A DNA stretch of 31,746 nt, taken from contig CAAFEX010000052.1 of NCBI GenBank assembly GCA_900762015.1, positions 1 through 31,746 on the forward strand, written 5' to 3'. Both the position numbers and the translations under genes were made by a program. Below the pieces are notes generated by a model that saw only the letters and a list, made by a program, of their open reading frames with translations, ran no database searches and was not told the origin of the DNA. Positions 24,965 to 31,746 of the stretch are shown piece after piece; the stretch's first letter is position 1; every line of letters begins with the position of its first letter. This stretch comes from an uncultured Collinsella sp. (GTDB lineage: Bacteria > Actinomycetota > Coriobacteriia > Coriobacteriales > Coriobacteriaceae).

Positions 24965-27391
24965 TTACGCGTGCCAGATCTCGTCGCGGTACTCGCGAAT
25001 GGTGCGGTCGCTCGAGAACCAGCCGCTCGAGGCGGTGTTGAGCAGCGCCTTGCGGTTCCAGGTCTCCTGGTCGCCGTAGCTGCCCGTGAGCTTCTCCCAT
25101 GCATCCACGTAGCTGCGGAAGTCGGCCATGACCAGATCGGGGTCGTTGTTGTTCATGAGCTCGTTGTAGATGCTCTCGAAGTTGCCCGAAAGACCCGCAA
25201 AGGTGTTGTCCTTTAGCTCGTCCATCACGCGGCCCAGACGCTCGCGGTCGCCGTTGAGGGTATCCCATGCAAAGTAGCTGTTGGATGCCCAGAGCTGCTC
25301 GACCTCGGGAGCGGTCAGGCCAAAGATGGCCTCGTTCTCGCGGCCGGCCAGGTCGGCGATCTCGATGTTGGCGCCGTCGAGGGTGCCCAGCGTAATGGCG
25401 CCGTTCATCATGAGCTTCATGTTGGACGTGCCCGAGGCCTCCTTGCCGGCCGTGGAGATCTGCTCCGAGATCTCGGCGGCGGGGTAGATGAGCTGGGCGT
25501 TGCTCACGCGGAAGTTGGGGATAAAGCAGACCTTCATGACCTCGTTCACGCGGGGGTCGTTGTTGATGACGTCAGCAACGGAGTTAATGAGGCGGATGGT
25601 CTCCTTGGCAAAGGTGTAGCTCGAGGCGGCCTTGCCGCTAAAGATGAAGGTCGTCGGCGTCACGTGGAAGTTGGGATCGGCGATGCGACGGTTATAGATG
25701 TCCATCACCTTCATGATGTTCATGAGCTGGCGCTTGTAGGCATGGAAGCGCTTGACCTGGACATCGAAGACGGTGTTGGGGTCGATAACCAGACCGGTCT
25801 CGGCCTTGACGTAGGCGGCCAGGCGCTCCTTGTTGGCGCGCTTGGAGGCACCCACGGCCTTGAGGAACTCGGTGTCGTTTTGGAACTCTTTGAGCTTTTC
25901 CAGCTCAAAGGCGTCCTTCAGCCAGCCATCGCCAATGGCCTCGGTCACGAGCTTGGCATAGGTGGGGTTGGCCTCGGCAAAGAAGCGACGGTGCGAGATG
26001 CCGTTGGTCTTGTTGTTGAACTTCTCGGGCGTCAGGGCATAGAAGTCCTTGAGCACGATGTTCTTGATGATGTCGGAGTGGATCTTGGCCACGCCGTTGA
26101 CGCTGTGGCTGCAGATCACGGACAGGTTGGCCATGCGAATCTCGCCGTCCCACAGAATGGCAGTCTGGCGCAGACGCTCCTGCCAGCCCTCCTGGGTGGT
26201 GTCGAACGACTCGTGCCAACGACGGCTGATCTCGTCGATGATCTGGTACACACGGGGGAGGAGCTTGGAGAACGTGCCGATGGGCCACTTCTCCAGGGCC
26301 TCGGGCAGGATGGTGTGGTTGGTGTAGCTCACGACCTGCGTCACGATGTTCCAGGCGTCATCCCACTCGAGTTTCTTCTCGTCGATGAGGATGCGCATCA
26401 GCTCGGGGCCGCACATGGCGGGGTGCGTGTCGTTGGTGTGGATGGCCACAAACTGCGGCAGCAGGTCCCAGTTCTCGCCGTGCTCCTTCTCAAAGGTGTC
26501 GAGCAGGCTGTAGATGCCGGCCGAAACAAACAGGTACTCCTGCTTCAGGCGCAGCAGACGGCCGTGCTCGCCGGCGTCGTTGGGGTAGAGGATGGCGCTG
26601 ATGGCCTCGGCCTCGGCGCGCTCGGCGTCGGCGAGAGCATAGTCGCCGCGGTTGAAGGCCTCCAGGTCAAAGTGCTCCTCGACCGGCTCGGCAGCCCAGA
26701 CGCGCAGCTTGTTGACGGTCTCGCCCGCATAGCCCACGACGGGAATGTCGTAGGGAACAGCCAGGATGTCCTGCGTGTCCACCGTGCGGTAGAACGTGCG
26801 GCCGTCCTCCTCAAAGCCCTCAACACGGCCGCCAAACTTAATGGTCACGGCCTTGTCCTGACGACGGACCTCCCAGGGATAGCCGTGGGTGAGCCACTCG
26901 TCGGTGGCCTCAACCTGGCTGCCGTTGACGATTTCCTGCTTAAACAGGCCGTAGCGGTAGCGCATGCCGTTGCCGTAGCCGGCAATGCCCTCGGCTGCCA
27001 TGGAATCCAGGAAGCATGCGGCCAGACGGCCCAGGCCACCGTTGCCCAGGGCCGGATCGGGCTCCTGGTTCTCGATGACGGACAGGTCGAAGCCCATGTC
27101 GTCGAGCGCCTCGGCGACCATGTCGCGCACGCCAAAGTTGAGCAGGTAGTTGTCGAGCAGACGACCGATCAAAAACTCGATCGAGAAGTAGTACACGCGC
27201 TTCTTGCCCTCGGACGCTGCACGGGCGTCACTCTTGGTGGCAACGGTGCGTGCCTTCTCGGCCACGAGCTTGGCCAGGGCGTTAAAGCGGTCGAGGTCAC
27301 TGGCGGCCTCGACGCTCTTGCCGCTGATGCTCATGACGGCATCGCGATAGAGCTCGGTAAACTCCTGCTTGTTGTCGAAGATCTTATTCAT
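24965..27391 (-). CDS. glgP: Glycogen/maltodextrin phosphorylase (GT35)
   Basis: This 808-residue PLP enzyme releases glucose-1-phosphate from alpha-1,4-glucan ends. It shows RVYYFSIEFLIGR, GNGGLGRLAACFLDS, HTNDTHPAMCGPELMR, QVKRFHAYKRQ, and the PLP site EASGTSNMKLMMNGA with lysine K659. Length is normal (about 800-815) and no tail like those of GlgA and GlgB is present. AAAGGAAC precedes the ATG. Placing the degrading enzyme in the synthesis operon is common in Firmicutes-type glg operons and suggests turnover of a shared granule. Confidence 0.97.
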   Translation of the reverse strand: MNKIFDNKQEFTELYRDAVMSISGKSVEAASDLDRFNALAKLVAEKARTVATKSDARAASEGKKRVYYFSIEFLIGRLLDNYLLNFGVRDMVAEALDDMGFDLSVIENQEPDPALGNGGLGRLAACFLDSMAAEGIAGYGNGMRYRYGLFKQEIVNGSQVEATDEWLTHGYPWEVRRQDKAVTIKFGGRVEGFEEDGRTFYRTVDTQDILAVPYDIPVVGYAGETVNKLRVWAAEPVEEHFDLEAFNRGDYALADAERAEAEAISAILYPNDAGEHGRLLRLKQEYLFVSAGIYSLLDTFEKEHGENWDLLPQFVAIHTNDTHPAMCGPELMRILIDEKKLEWDDAWNIVTQVVSYTNHTILPEALEKWPIGTFSKLLPRVYQIIDEISRRWHESFDTTQEGWQERLRQTAILWDGEIRMANLSVICSHSVNGVAKIHSDIIKNIVLKDFYALTPEKFNNKTNGISHRRFFAEANPTYAKLVTEAIGDGWLKDAFELEKLKEFQNDTEFLKAVGASKRANKERLAAYVKAETGLVIDPNTVFDVQVKRFHAYKRQLMNIMKVMDIYNRRIADPNFHVTPTTFIFSGKAASSYTFAKETIRLINSVADVINNDPRVNEVMKVCFIPNFRVSNAQLIYPAAEISEQISTAGKEASGTSNMKLMMNGAITLGTLDGANIEIADLAGRENEAIFGLTAPEVEQLWASNSYFAWDTLNGDRERLGRVMDELKDNTFAGLSGNFESIYNELMNNNDPDLVMADFRSYVDAWEKLTGSYGDQETWNRKALLNTASSGWFSSDRTIREYRDEIWHA

Positions 27392-27443
27392 ACGTTCCTT
27401 TCCCCCGGGGATATCTCCCGGAACGGTTATGACTTACATCCTA

Positions 27444-27457
27444 CGCCCAGAGGGGCG
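27444..27457 (-). other. Small hairpin in the glgB-glgP gap
   Basis: A 5-bp stem CGCCC/GGGCG with an AGAG loop sits in the 91-nt gap between glgB and glgP. It is weak alone but in line with the hairpins in the other two long gaps of the operon. Confidence 0.4.
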
Positions 27458-27482
27458 GGTAATTACAGCGGTAACGGCTTTG

Positions 27483-29744
27483 TTACGCTTTCTTGGCGAG
27501 AGCCTTAACGGCAGTTGCCTTGGCCTTGGGAGCAGCCTTTTTGGTGGCTGCCTTCTTGGCCGCGGTGGACTTGGCCGGAGCCTTGGCGGCAGACTTGGCA
27601 GCCTTCGCCTTGGCCGGAGTCTTCTTAGCAGCCGCGGTCTTGGGCTTCACCGAGGACGCACGCTTACGCGTCGCCTTTTTGGGCTCCTCGACCACGGGCG
27701 GCTTGTAGCTGCTGGGACCGCGGCGCTTAAGCACCACGCCTGCCAGACCGGGCACCTTGATCTCGATGGAGTCCATCTGCCCGTTCCAGGGATAGGGCTC
27801 GCTCGAGCAGGTGTAGGGCTCCTCGCCGGCATAGCCGCTGCCGCCAAACTCGGGACGGTCGGAATCAAAGATGACCTCCCAGTCACCCTCGCGCGGCACG
27901 CCCACGCGGAAGCTCTCGTAGCTCGCTGGGTCAAAGTTGATCAGGATCACCAGGTCGTCGTCGACGTCCTCGCCCTGGCGCACAAAGCTCACGATGGACT
28001 GCTTGGAGTTGTCCGCGTCGATCCAGGTAAAGCCGTCGTCGGTGTAGCCGCGCTCGTACAGGGCGGGCTCGGCAGTGTACAGGTGGTTAAGCGCCTTGAT
28101 AAACGCCTGATGATGCCGGTGGGTCTCGTACTCCTCGGTCAGGAACCACTGAATGGACTCGTAGTAGCGCCACTCAATAAACTGGCCGATCTCGTTGCCC
28201 ATAAAGTTGAGCTTGGCACCGGGGTGCGTCATCTGGTAGAAGGCCAGCGTGCGCAGTCCGGCAAACTGGCGCCACCAGTCGCCCGGCATGCGGCCGATGA
28301 GCGAGCACTTGCCGTGTACGACCTCGTCGTGGCTCAGCGGGCAAATAAAGTTCTCGGTAAAGGCGTACATGATGGAGAACGTGAGCAGCCCGTGGTTGCC
28401 GGGGCGCCACGGAAAATCGGTCTGCATGTAGTGCAGGGTGTCGTTCATCCAGCCCATGTCCCACTTGTAGTGAAAGCCCAGGCCGCCGTCCTGCGGCGGA
28501 TAGGTCACGAGCGGCCACGCGGTGGATTCCTCGGCCATCATCATCACGTCAGGGAAGTGGGCCTCCACGGCGCAGTTGACCTGACGGATAAACGCGCTGG
28601 CGTCCAGGTCTTCCTCGGTGCCGTACTTGTTGAACTTCTTTTGGCCGGGGTCGTCGATACCAAAGTTGAGGTACAGCATGCTGGACACGCCGTCCATGCG
28701 AATGCCGTCCACGTGGAAGTTCTCGAGCCAGTACAGCACGTTGGAGACCAGGAAGGAGCGGACCTCGCCACGGGCGAAGTCAAACTTGTGCGTGCCCCAG
28801 TTGGGGTGAATCTCGTGCTCAAACAGCATGTGGCCGTTAAAGGTGGCAAGGCCGTGGGAGTCGGCGCAAAAACCGCCGGGCACCCAGTCCATGATCACGC
28901 CGATGCCCGCCTCGTGGCACGCATCGATAAAGTGCATGAGCTGCTGCGGATTGCCGTAGCGCGACGTGGCGGCATAGTAGCCGGTCGTCTGGTAGCCCCA
29001 GGAGCCATCGAAGGGATGCTCCATAAGCGGCATGACCTCGATATGCGTATAGCCCATGTCGCGCACGTAGTCCACGAGCTCCACCGACAGGTCGTCGTAG
29101 GTGTAGAACTCGCCGCGCTGCGCTGGGAAGGGATCCATGGGACCGGGGTAGTTGCCGTACTCGTCGGGCTCGCCCTGCGGCGCGTCGCCGTGGCGCTTCC
29201 ACGAGCCAATATGCACCTCGTAGATGTTGAGCGGCTGCGACATGTGGTTGTGGGCGGCGCGGCGCTTGAGCCACGTGGCGTCGTTCCACTGGTAGCCATC
29301 GAGGGTCCACAGCACGCTGGCGGTACCCGGAGGGCACTCGGCCTTAAAGGCATACGGATCGGCTTTGTAGAGCTTCTCGCCCTCGTTGGTCTCGATGAGA
29401 TATTTATAGAGCTGGCCCTGCTCGGCGCCAGGAATAAAGCCTTCCCAAATAGCGCTCGTATGCACGGGCACCAGCGGGTTGGCTTCTTCATCCCAGTCGT
29501 TAAATTCGCCAATGACATGGACACTCTTTACGTCGGGCGCCCAAACGCAAAAGCGCCAGCCGCGCGTACGGTTCTGCGTGTCGGGATGAGCTCCCATCTT
29601 TTCCCAGCTGCGCTCCCACATTCCAATGCCAAACAGGTAGACATCGTCCTTGGAGAGCTCCGGTGCGTGCGGAGCCGGTTTGCGGGTTGCGGGCTTTTTA
29701 GCCGTTGGCTTTAGCTTTGTATCGCTCACGTTTGATCCCATCAT
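27483..29744 (-). CDS. glgB: 1,4-alpha-glucan branching enzyme (GH13) with Lys/Ala-rich C-terminal tail
   Basis: This 753-residue protein begins with a Lys/Pro-rich segment (9-23), then a CBM48 domain (about 62-150), the GH13 barrel with DGIRMDG (nucleophile D351), AEESTAWP (E405) and LSHDEVVHGK (D473), and a beta domain to about 676. It lacks the extra N1 domain of E. coli GlgB. Residues 677-753 are an added tail: after PSSYKPPVVEEP, the last 65 residues hold 21 Lys and 2 Arg with no acidic residue, in an Ala/Thr/Pro background like histone H1. The ATG at 29744 was chosen; a second ATG follows at once, a GTG at 29729 is possible, and no start has a strong ribosome site. First gene of the operon. 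Confidence 0.95.
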   Translation of the reverse strand: MMGSNVSDTKLKPTAKKPATRKPAPHAPELSKDDVYLFGIGMWERSWEKMGAHPDTQNRTRGWRFCVWAPDVKSVHVIGEFNDWDEEANPLVPVHTSAIWEGFIPGAEQGQLYKYLIETNEGEKLYKADPYAFKAECPPGTASVLWTLDGYQWNDATWLKRRAAHNHMSQPLNIYEVHIGSWKRHGDAPQGEPDEYGNYPGPMDPFPAQRGEFYTYDDLSVELVDYVRDMGYTHIEVMPLMEHPFDGSWGYQTTGYYAATSRYGNPQQLMHFIDACHEAGIGVIMDWVPGGFCADSHGLATFNGHMLFEHEIHPNWGTHKFDFARGEVRSFLVSNVLYWLENFHVDGIRMDGVSSMLYLNFGIDDPGQKKFNKYGTEEDLDASAFIRQVNCAVEAHFPDVMMMAEESTAWPLVTYPPQDGGLGFHYKWDMGWMNDTLHYMQTDFPWRPGNHGLLTFSIMYAFTENFICPLSHDEVVHGKCSLIGRMPGDWWRQFAGLRTLAFYQMTHPGAKLNFMGNEIGQFIEWRYYESIQWFLTEEYETHRHHQAFIKALNHLYTAEPALYERGYTDDGFTWIDADNSKQSIVSFVRQGEDVDDDLVILINFDPASYESFRVGVPREGDWEVIFDSDRPEFGGSGYAGEEPYTCSSEPYPWNGQMDSIEIKVPGLAGVVLKRRGPSSYKPPVVEEPKKATRKRASSVKPKTAAAKKTPAKAKAAKSAAKAPAKSTAAKKAATKKAAPKAKATAVKALAKKA

Positions 29745-29829
29745 GACGCGGCAGCGTGTTGCCTTGGTGACTAGATGCGAAAGGTCCAAGGCTGCACGAA
29801 TCGAAGGGACGGCGATAGTTCTATGATTC

Positions 29830-29855
29830 GTTCCACCTCGCGTGCTCGGTGGAAC
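29830..29855 (-). other. Hairpin in the glgB leader
   Basis: An 8-bp perfect stem GTTCCACC/GGTGGAAC (29830-29837 and 29848-29855) with a 10-base loop lies about 85 nt upstream of glgB within a predicted leader of about 190 nt. It lacks a T-run. No known riboswitch is recognised. Confidence 0.5.
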
Positions 29856-29941
29856 TTTCGGCAGAAACTACGATAACACCTGTGCGTTAGTTTTATGGAC
29901 GAAAGCGGATTCGCGGGTGCGTTTAATCGGTAAGCGACATG

Positions 29942-29971
29942 TTTATACCACTGGCAGAATTGCCGTGGTAA
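29942..29971 (-). promoter_or_regulatory. Candidate glgB promoter with overlapping operator-like dyad
   Basis: On the minus strand TTACCA (29966-29971) and TATAAA (29942-29947) are 18 nt apart. The spacer is an imperfect palindrome: TACCAC/GTGGTA (29946-29951 and 29965-29970) outside, GGCA/TGCC inside with a one-base offset. A protein bound here would block RNA polymerase. No regulator gene is in the window. Confidence 0.5.
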
Positions 29972-29976
29972 AACTC

Positions 29977-30033
29977 TTGACAGTTTTATCAATTTGGGTT
30001 TCAAAATTGTCTGTCTGACGTTTGGTAAAACGT
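29977..30033 (+). promoter_or_regulatory. Candidate HAD-gene promoter with LacI-type operator
   Basis: A perfect TTGACA (29977-29982) is followed at 17 nt by TTCAAA (30000-30005), a weak -10. Just downstream, 30018-30033 reads ACGTTTGGTAAAACGT, a perfect inverted repeat ACGTTT/AAACGT around GGTA, the style of LacI-family operators. It starts 43 nt before the ribosome site region and would act as a roadblock. Together with the minus-strand glgB promoter this makes a back-to-back control region of about 100 bp. The full 331-nt gap holds no supported gene. Confidence 0.5.
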
Positions 30034-30075
30034 TTTTAGCAGGTTGTTTACCATTTGACATCGAAAGGTACGTTT

Positions 30076-30765
30076 ATGTCCCAGACCGCCGCTCCCAAAG
30101 TCGCTTTTATTTTCGATTGCGACGGCACGCTGGTTAATAGCACCCCCGTTTGGGCCTATGCCCAGCCCGAATTATTGCACCGCCACGGTGTCGACGTGAC
30201 GGTCGACGATTTTGCCCAGTTTGAGCATCTTTCGCTCGAGGACGAATGCCGGGCCTACCACGACACCTGGGGCATTGGCGCGAATGGCGAGGAGCTGTAC
30301 CGCGAGCTGGGCGAGATTTTGATTGATGGGTACTCCAAGGTGCCGCCGCGCAAGGGTCTCCTGGCATTTTTGGAGCAGGCGAAGGCGGCGGGTATTGCCA
30401 TGTGCGTGGCCACGTCCACGCCAGCCGAGCTGGTTAAGTCTGCGCTTGCGGGTGCCGGGCTCGATGCCTACATGGAGTTTGTGACCACCACGGGCGAGGC
30501 AGGTCGCTCCAAGCAGTTCCCCGATGTATACGAGCTGGCGCTGCGCCGCCTGGAGGAGCGTCATGGGCACAAGTTTGAGCGCGCATGGGTGTTTGAGGAC
30601 GCCGTCTTTGGCCTAAAGAGCTCTGGCACCGCAGGCTTTAAGCGCGTAGGTATTTATGACCCGCACGGCCGCATGAAGCGCGATGAGGTTCGCAATAACT
30701 GCGAGATCTTTATCGATAGCTATGAGGACCTGGATCTGACCCGCGTGCTTTCGTTTGAGGGATAG
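30076..30765 (+). CDS. HAD-superfamily hydrolase (phosphatase/beta-phosphoglucomutase subgroup)
   Basis: This 229-residue protein has the four HAD motifs: FDCDGTL (nucleophile D14, acid/base D16), a helical cap, ATSTP (motif II), the lysine-bearing GRSKQFPD (motif III), and VFEDAVFGLKS (motif IV). Sequence style matches subfamily IA phosphatases and beta-phosphoglucomutases; which one cannot be decided. Its divergent position to glgB suggests a sugar phosphate as substrate, but the thiamine gene 9 nt downstream offers an alternative link. GAAAGG precedes the ATG at 30076; a TTG 21 nt upstream is unlikely to be the start. Confidence 0.88.
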   Translation: MSQTAAPKVAFIFDCDGTLVNSTPVWAYAQPELLHRHGVDVTVDDFAQFEHLSLEDECRAYHDTWGIGANGEELYRELGEILIDGYSKVPPRKGLLAFLEQAKAAGIAMCVATSTPAELVKSALAGAGLDAYMEFVTTTGEAGRSKQFPDVYELALRRLEERHGHKFERAWVFEDAVFGLKSSGTAGFKRVGIYDPHGRMKRDEVRNNCEIFIDSYEDLDLTRVLSFEG

Positions 30766-30774
30766 GCGAGGGCC

Positions 30775-31416
30775 GTGGCTTGCAAGGTATTAGTTGTCTG
30801 CGGCTCGCCCGTGGTGGCGAGCGCGGATCTGTTGCGTAGGCTAGCGGGGGAGTGCGACCACGTTGTCGCCGTGGACCGCGGGCTCGATGCGTTGCTGGAC
30901 GCCGGCCTGAGCTGCGACGTATATGTGGGGGATGCCGACACGGTGAGCGACGCGGGTCGTGCGTTGGTCGATGCCGCCACCGACTTTGAAGTTGAGCGCC
31001 ACGACCCCTACAAGGACTATACCGATCTAGCCTTATCCCTAGACGCAATCCGCCGCCGCTGGCCCAACGCCGAACTATTAGCAACCTGCGCCACCGGAGG
31101 CCGCCCCGACATGGCTCTGTCCGTCCTAGGCCTACTAGCAGCCTACAAAGATGCCCCCGTCTGGATCAAAGAAGACGAAGTAACGGCCAGAATCCTGCAC
31201 CAGGACGAAACCTGGACCATCGAAGGCGCCGAGGGTAAGACGTTCTCTATCATCGCCATTGCCCCCAACACCGTGGTAAGCGAACATGGCCTAGAATGGG
31301 AGCTAGATCACAGCCCCCTGGGCCTGTTGGCCGACACGGGCATCAGCAACGTCGTCAGGTCAACAGCCACGATCCAAGTCCACACCGGCACCGCCATCGC
31401 TTACCTATATCAATAG
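30775..31416 (+). CDS. thiN: Thiamine pyrophosphokinase
   Basis: This 213-residue enzyme transfers pyrophosphate from ATP to thiamine to give the active cofactor. It has an N-terminal VVCGSP, the VAVDRGLDALLDAG segment, the family GD-x-D-(S/T) motif as GDADTVSD, the acidic PYKDYTDLALSLDAI, and ATGGRPDMAL matching GGRxDHxL of the family with His replaced by Met. The GTG start follows GAGGG at short spacing and lies 9 nt past the HAD stop, so both are likely cotranscribed. Codon use changes sharply at about base 31020, with many CTA leucine codons after it. Confidence 0.88.
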   Translation: MACKVLVVCGSPVVASADLLRRLAGECDHVVAVDRGLDALLDAGLSCDVYVGDADTVSDAGRALVDAATDFEVERHDPYKDYTDLALSLDAIRRRWPNAELLATCATGGRPDMALSVLGLLAAYKDAPVWIKEDEVTARILHQDETWTIEGAEGKTFSIIAIAPNTVVSEHGLEWELDHSPLGLLADTGISNVVRSTATIQVHTGTAIAYLYQ

Positions 31417-31445
31417 GTATTTAGAGTCTGAGCCAAAAAAAGTCC

Positions 31446-31474
31446 TTGCACGTCGCGCCAACTTCCCCTATAGT
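31446..31474 (+). promoter_or_regulatory. Promoter of tRNA-Ala
   Basis: TTGCAC (31446-31451) and TATAGT (31469-31474) are 17 nt apart, and the tRNA begins 13 nt past the -10 box. This is the best sigma-70-type promoter match in the window. Confidence 0.8.
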
Positions 31475-31487
31475 ACTAGCTCGTCAC

Positions 31488-31563
31488 GGGGGCGTAGCTC
31501 AGCTGGGAGAGCGCTTGACTGGCAGTCAAGAGGTCAGGGGTTCGATCCCCCTCGTCTCCACCA
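31488..31563 (+). tRNA. tRNA-Ala (anticodon GGC)
   Basis: The 76-nt gene folds as a cloverleaf: acceptor GGGGGCG with CGTCTCC (two G-T pairs), D arm GCTC/GAGC, anticodon arm CTTGA/TCAAG with loop CTGGCAG (anticodon GGC reading GCC/GCU), T arm AGGGG/CCCCT with TTCGATC, discriminator A, and an encoded CCA (31561-31563). It has its own promoter and terminator. GCC is a heavily used alanine codon in the genes of this window. Confidence 0.95.
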
Positions 31564-31573
31564 TCGTGAATGC

Positions 31574-31603
31574 AAAGGCCTTCGGTATTCCGAAGGCCTT
31601 TTT
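31574..31603 (+). terminator. Intrinsic terminator of tRNA-Ala
   Basis: A 12-bp perfect stem AAAGGCCTTCGG/CCGAAGGCCTTT (31574-31585 and 31590-31601) with a TATT loop ends in a T-run, 10 nt past the tRNA. Confidence 0.93.
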
Positions 31604-31746
31604 CATGCCGAAATATCTCGGGACACGAACTCACAACCACACCAACGAAAAGTTGCACAATTTATTTCCCATGTCTGTACATAGTTTGTTAGACGAACGC
31701 GATCATCGGCGCAGCTCGCTGCTTCATTTAGGCTTCAGGAACGTCC
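31604..31746. other. Right-edge intergenic sequence, no gene seen
   Basis: This AT-richer stretch holds a TTGCAC (31652-31657), a possible -35 box of a gene beyond the edge, but no good -10. No coding frame or RNA is supported. Confidence 0.4.

Noticed and set aside
25664..27508. A 614-codon open frame on the plus strand opposite glgP
   Set aside because: Val/Leu/Gly/His-rich composition typical of an antisense frame of a high-GC gene.
27369..29714. A 781-codon open frame on the plus strand opposite glgB
   Set aside because: High-GC shadow of glgB; no ribosome site and no recognisable domain, while glgB has full catalytic motifs.
29771..30061. 96-codon minus-strand frame upstream of glgB
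   Set aside because: Covers the promoters and operators, has no ribosome site, and shows no domain.
31476..31658. Open frame on the minus strand across the tRNA gene
   Set aside because: It is the antisense of tRNA-Ala and its terminator; such frames are well-known false proteins (GDRTPDLLTASQALSQLSYAP type).

Overview
The window reads as a chromosomal segment of a high-GC bacterium of the Coriobacteriia, most like Collinsella. This rests on gene content, codon use and architecture (a glgC/glgD pair beside a GT5 glycogen synthase, and a fused amylase/4-alpha-glucanotransferase), not on a database match. Almost all the space is taken by conserved housekeeping and glycogen genes.

Layout. (i) 1-211: a truncated IS21-type IstA fragment running into a palindromic repeat. 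(ii) 212-3629, minus strand: a three-gene MacAB-like export operon (membrane fusion protein, ATPase, permease) with overlapping ends. (iii) 3762-8837, minus strand: a membrane-anchored L,D-transpeptidase, a single-chain iron-sulfur L-serine dehydratase, and metK, each with its own terminator. (iv) 9115-16334, plus strand: gltX, then priA-def-fmt-rsmB (replication restart, peptide deformylation, initiator-tRNA formylation, 16S rRNA methylation). (v) 16397-29744, minus strand: a small zinc-ribbon protein, the amylase-MalQ fusion, and the glycogen operon glgB-glgP-glgC-glgD-glgA. (vi) 30076-31603, plus strand: a HAD phosphatase-like gene, a thiamine pyrophosphokinase, and a tRNA-Ala(GGC) with promoter and terminator.

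How the glycogen genes work together. GlgC/GlgD make ADP-glucose, GlgA polymerises it, GlgB branches the chain, GlgP phosphorolyses it, and the amylase/GH77 fusion handles the limit dextrins. The main surprise is that the two polymer-building enzymes, GlgA and GlgB, carry long histone-H1-like, Lys/Ala/Thr-rich low-complexity C-terminal tails (about 263 and 77 residues). The GlgA tail alternates acidic and basic blocks, whereas the basic part of the GlgB tail has no acidic residue. GlgP, GlgC, GlgD and the amylase fusion have none. This may be an undescribed tethering or condensate-forming system for glycogen synthesis.

The second theme is a set of four long intergenic palindromes (131-199, 7269-7389, 8943-9034, 13697-13798). 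Three have near-perfect arms of 26-36 bp; one splits the normally compact def-fmt junction and another fills the sdaA leader. A third is the divergent glgB/HAD control region, with back-to-back promoters and operator-like dyads. Abrupt changes in synonymous codon use occur in fmt and in the second half of the thiamine pyrophosphokinase gene.
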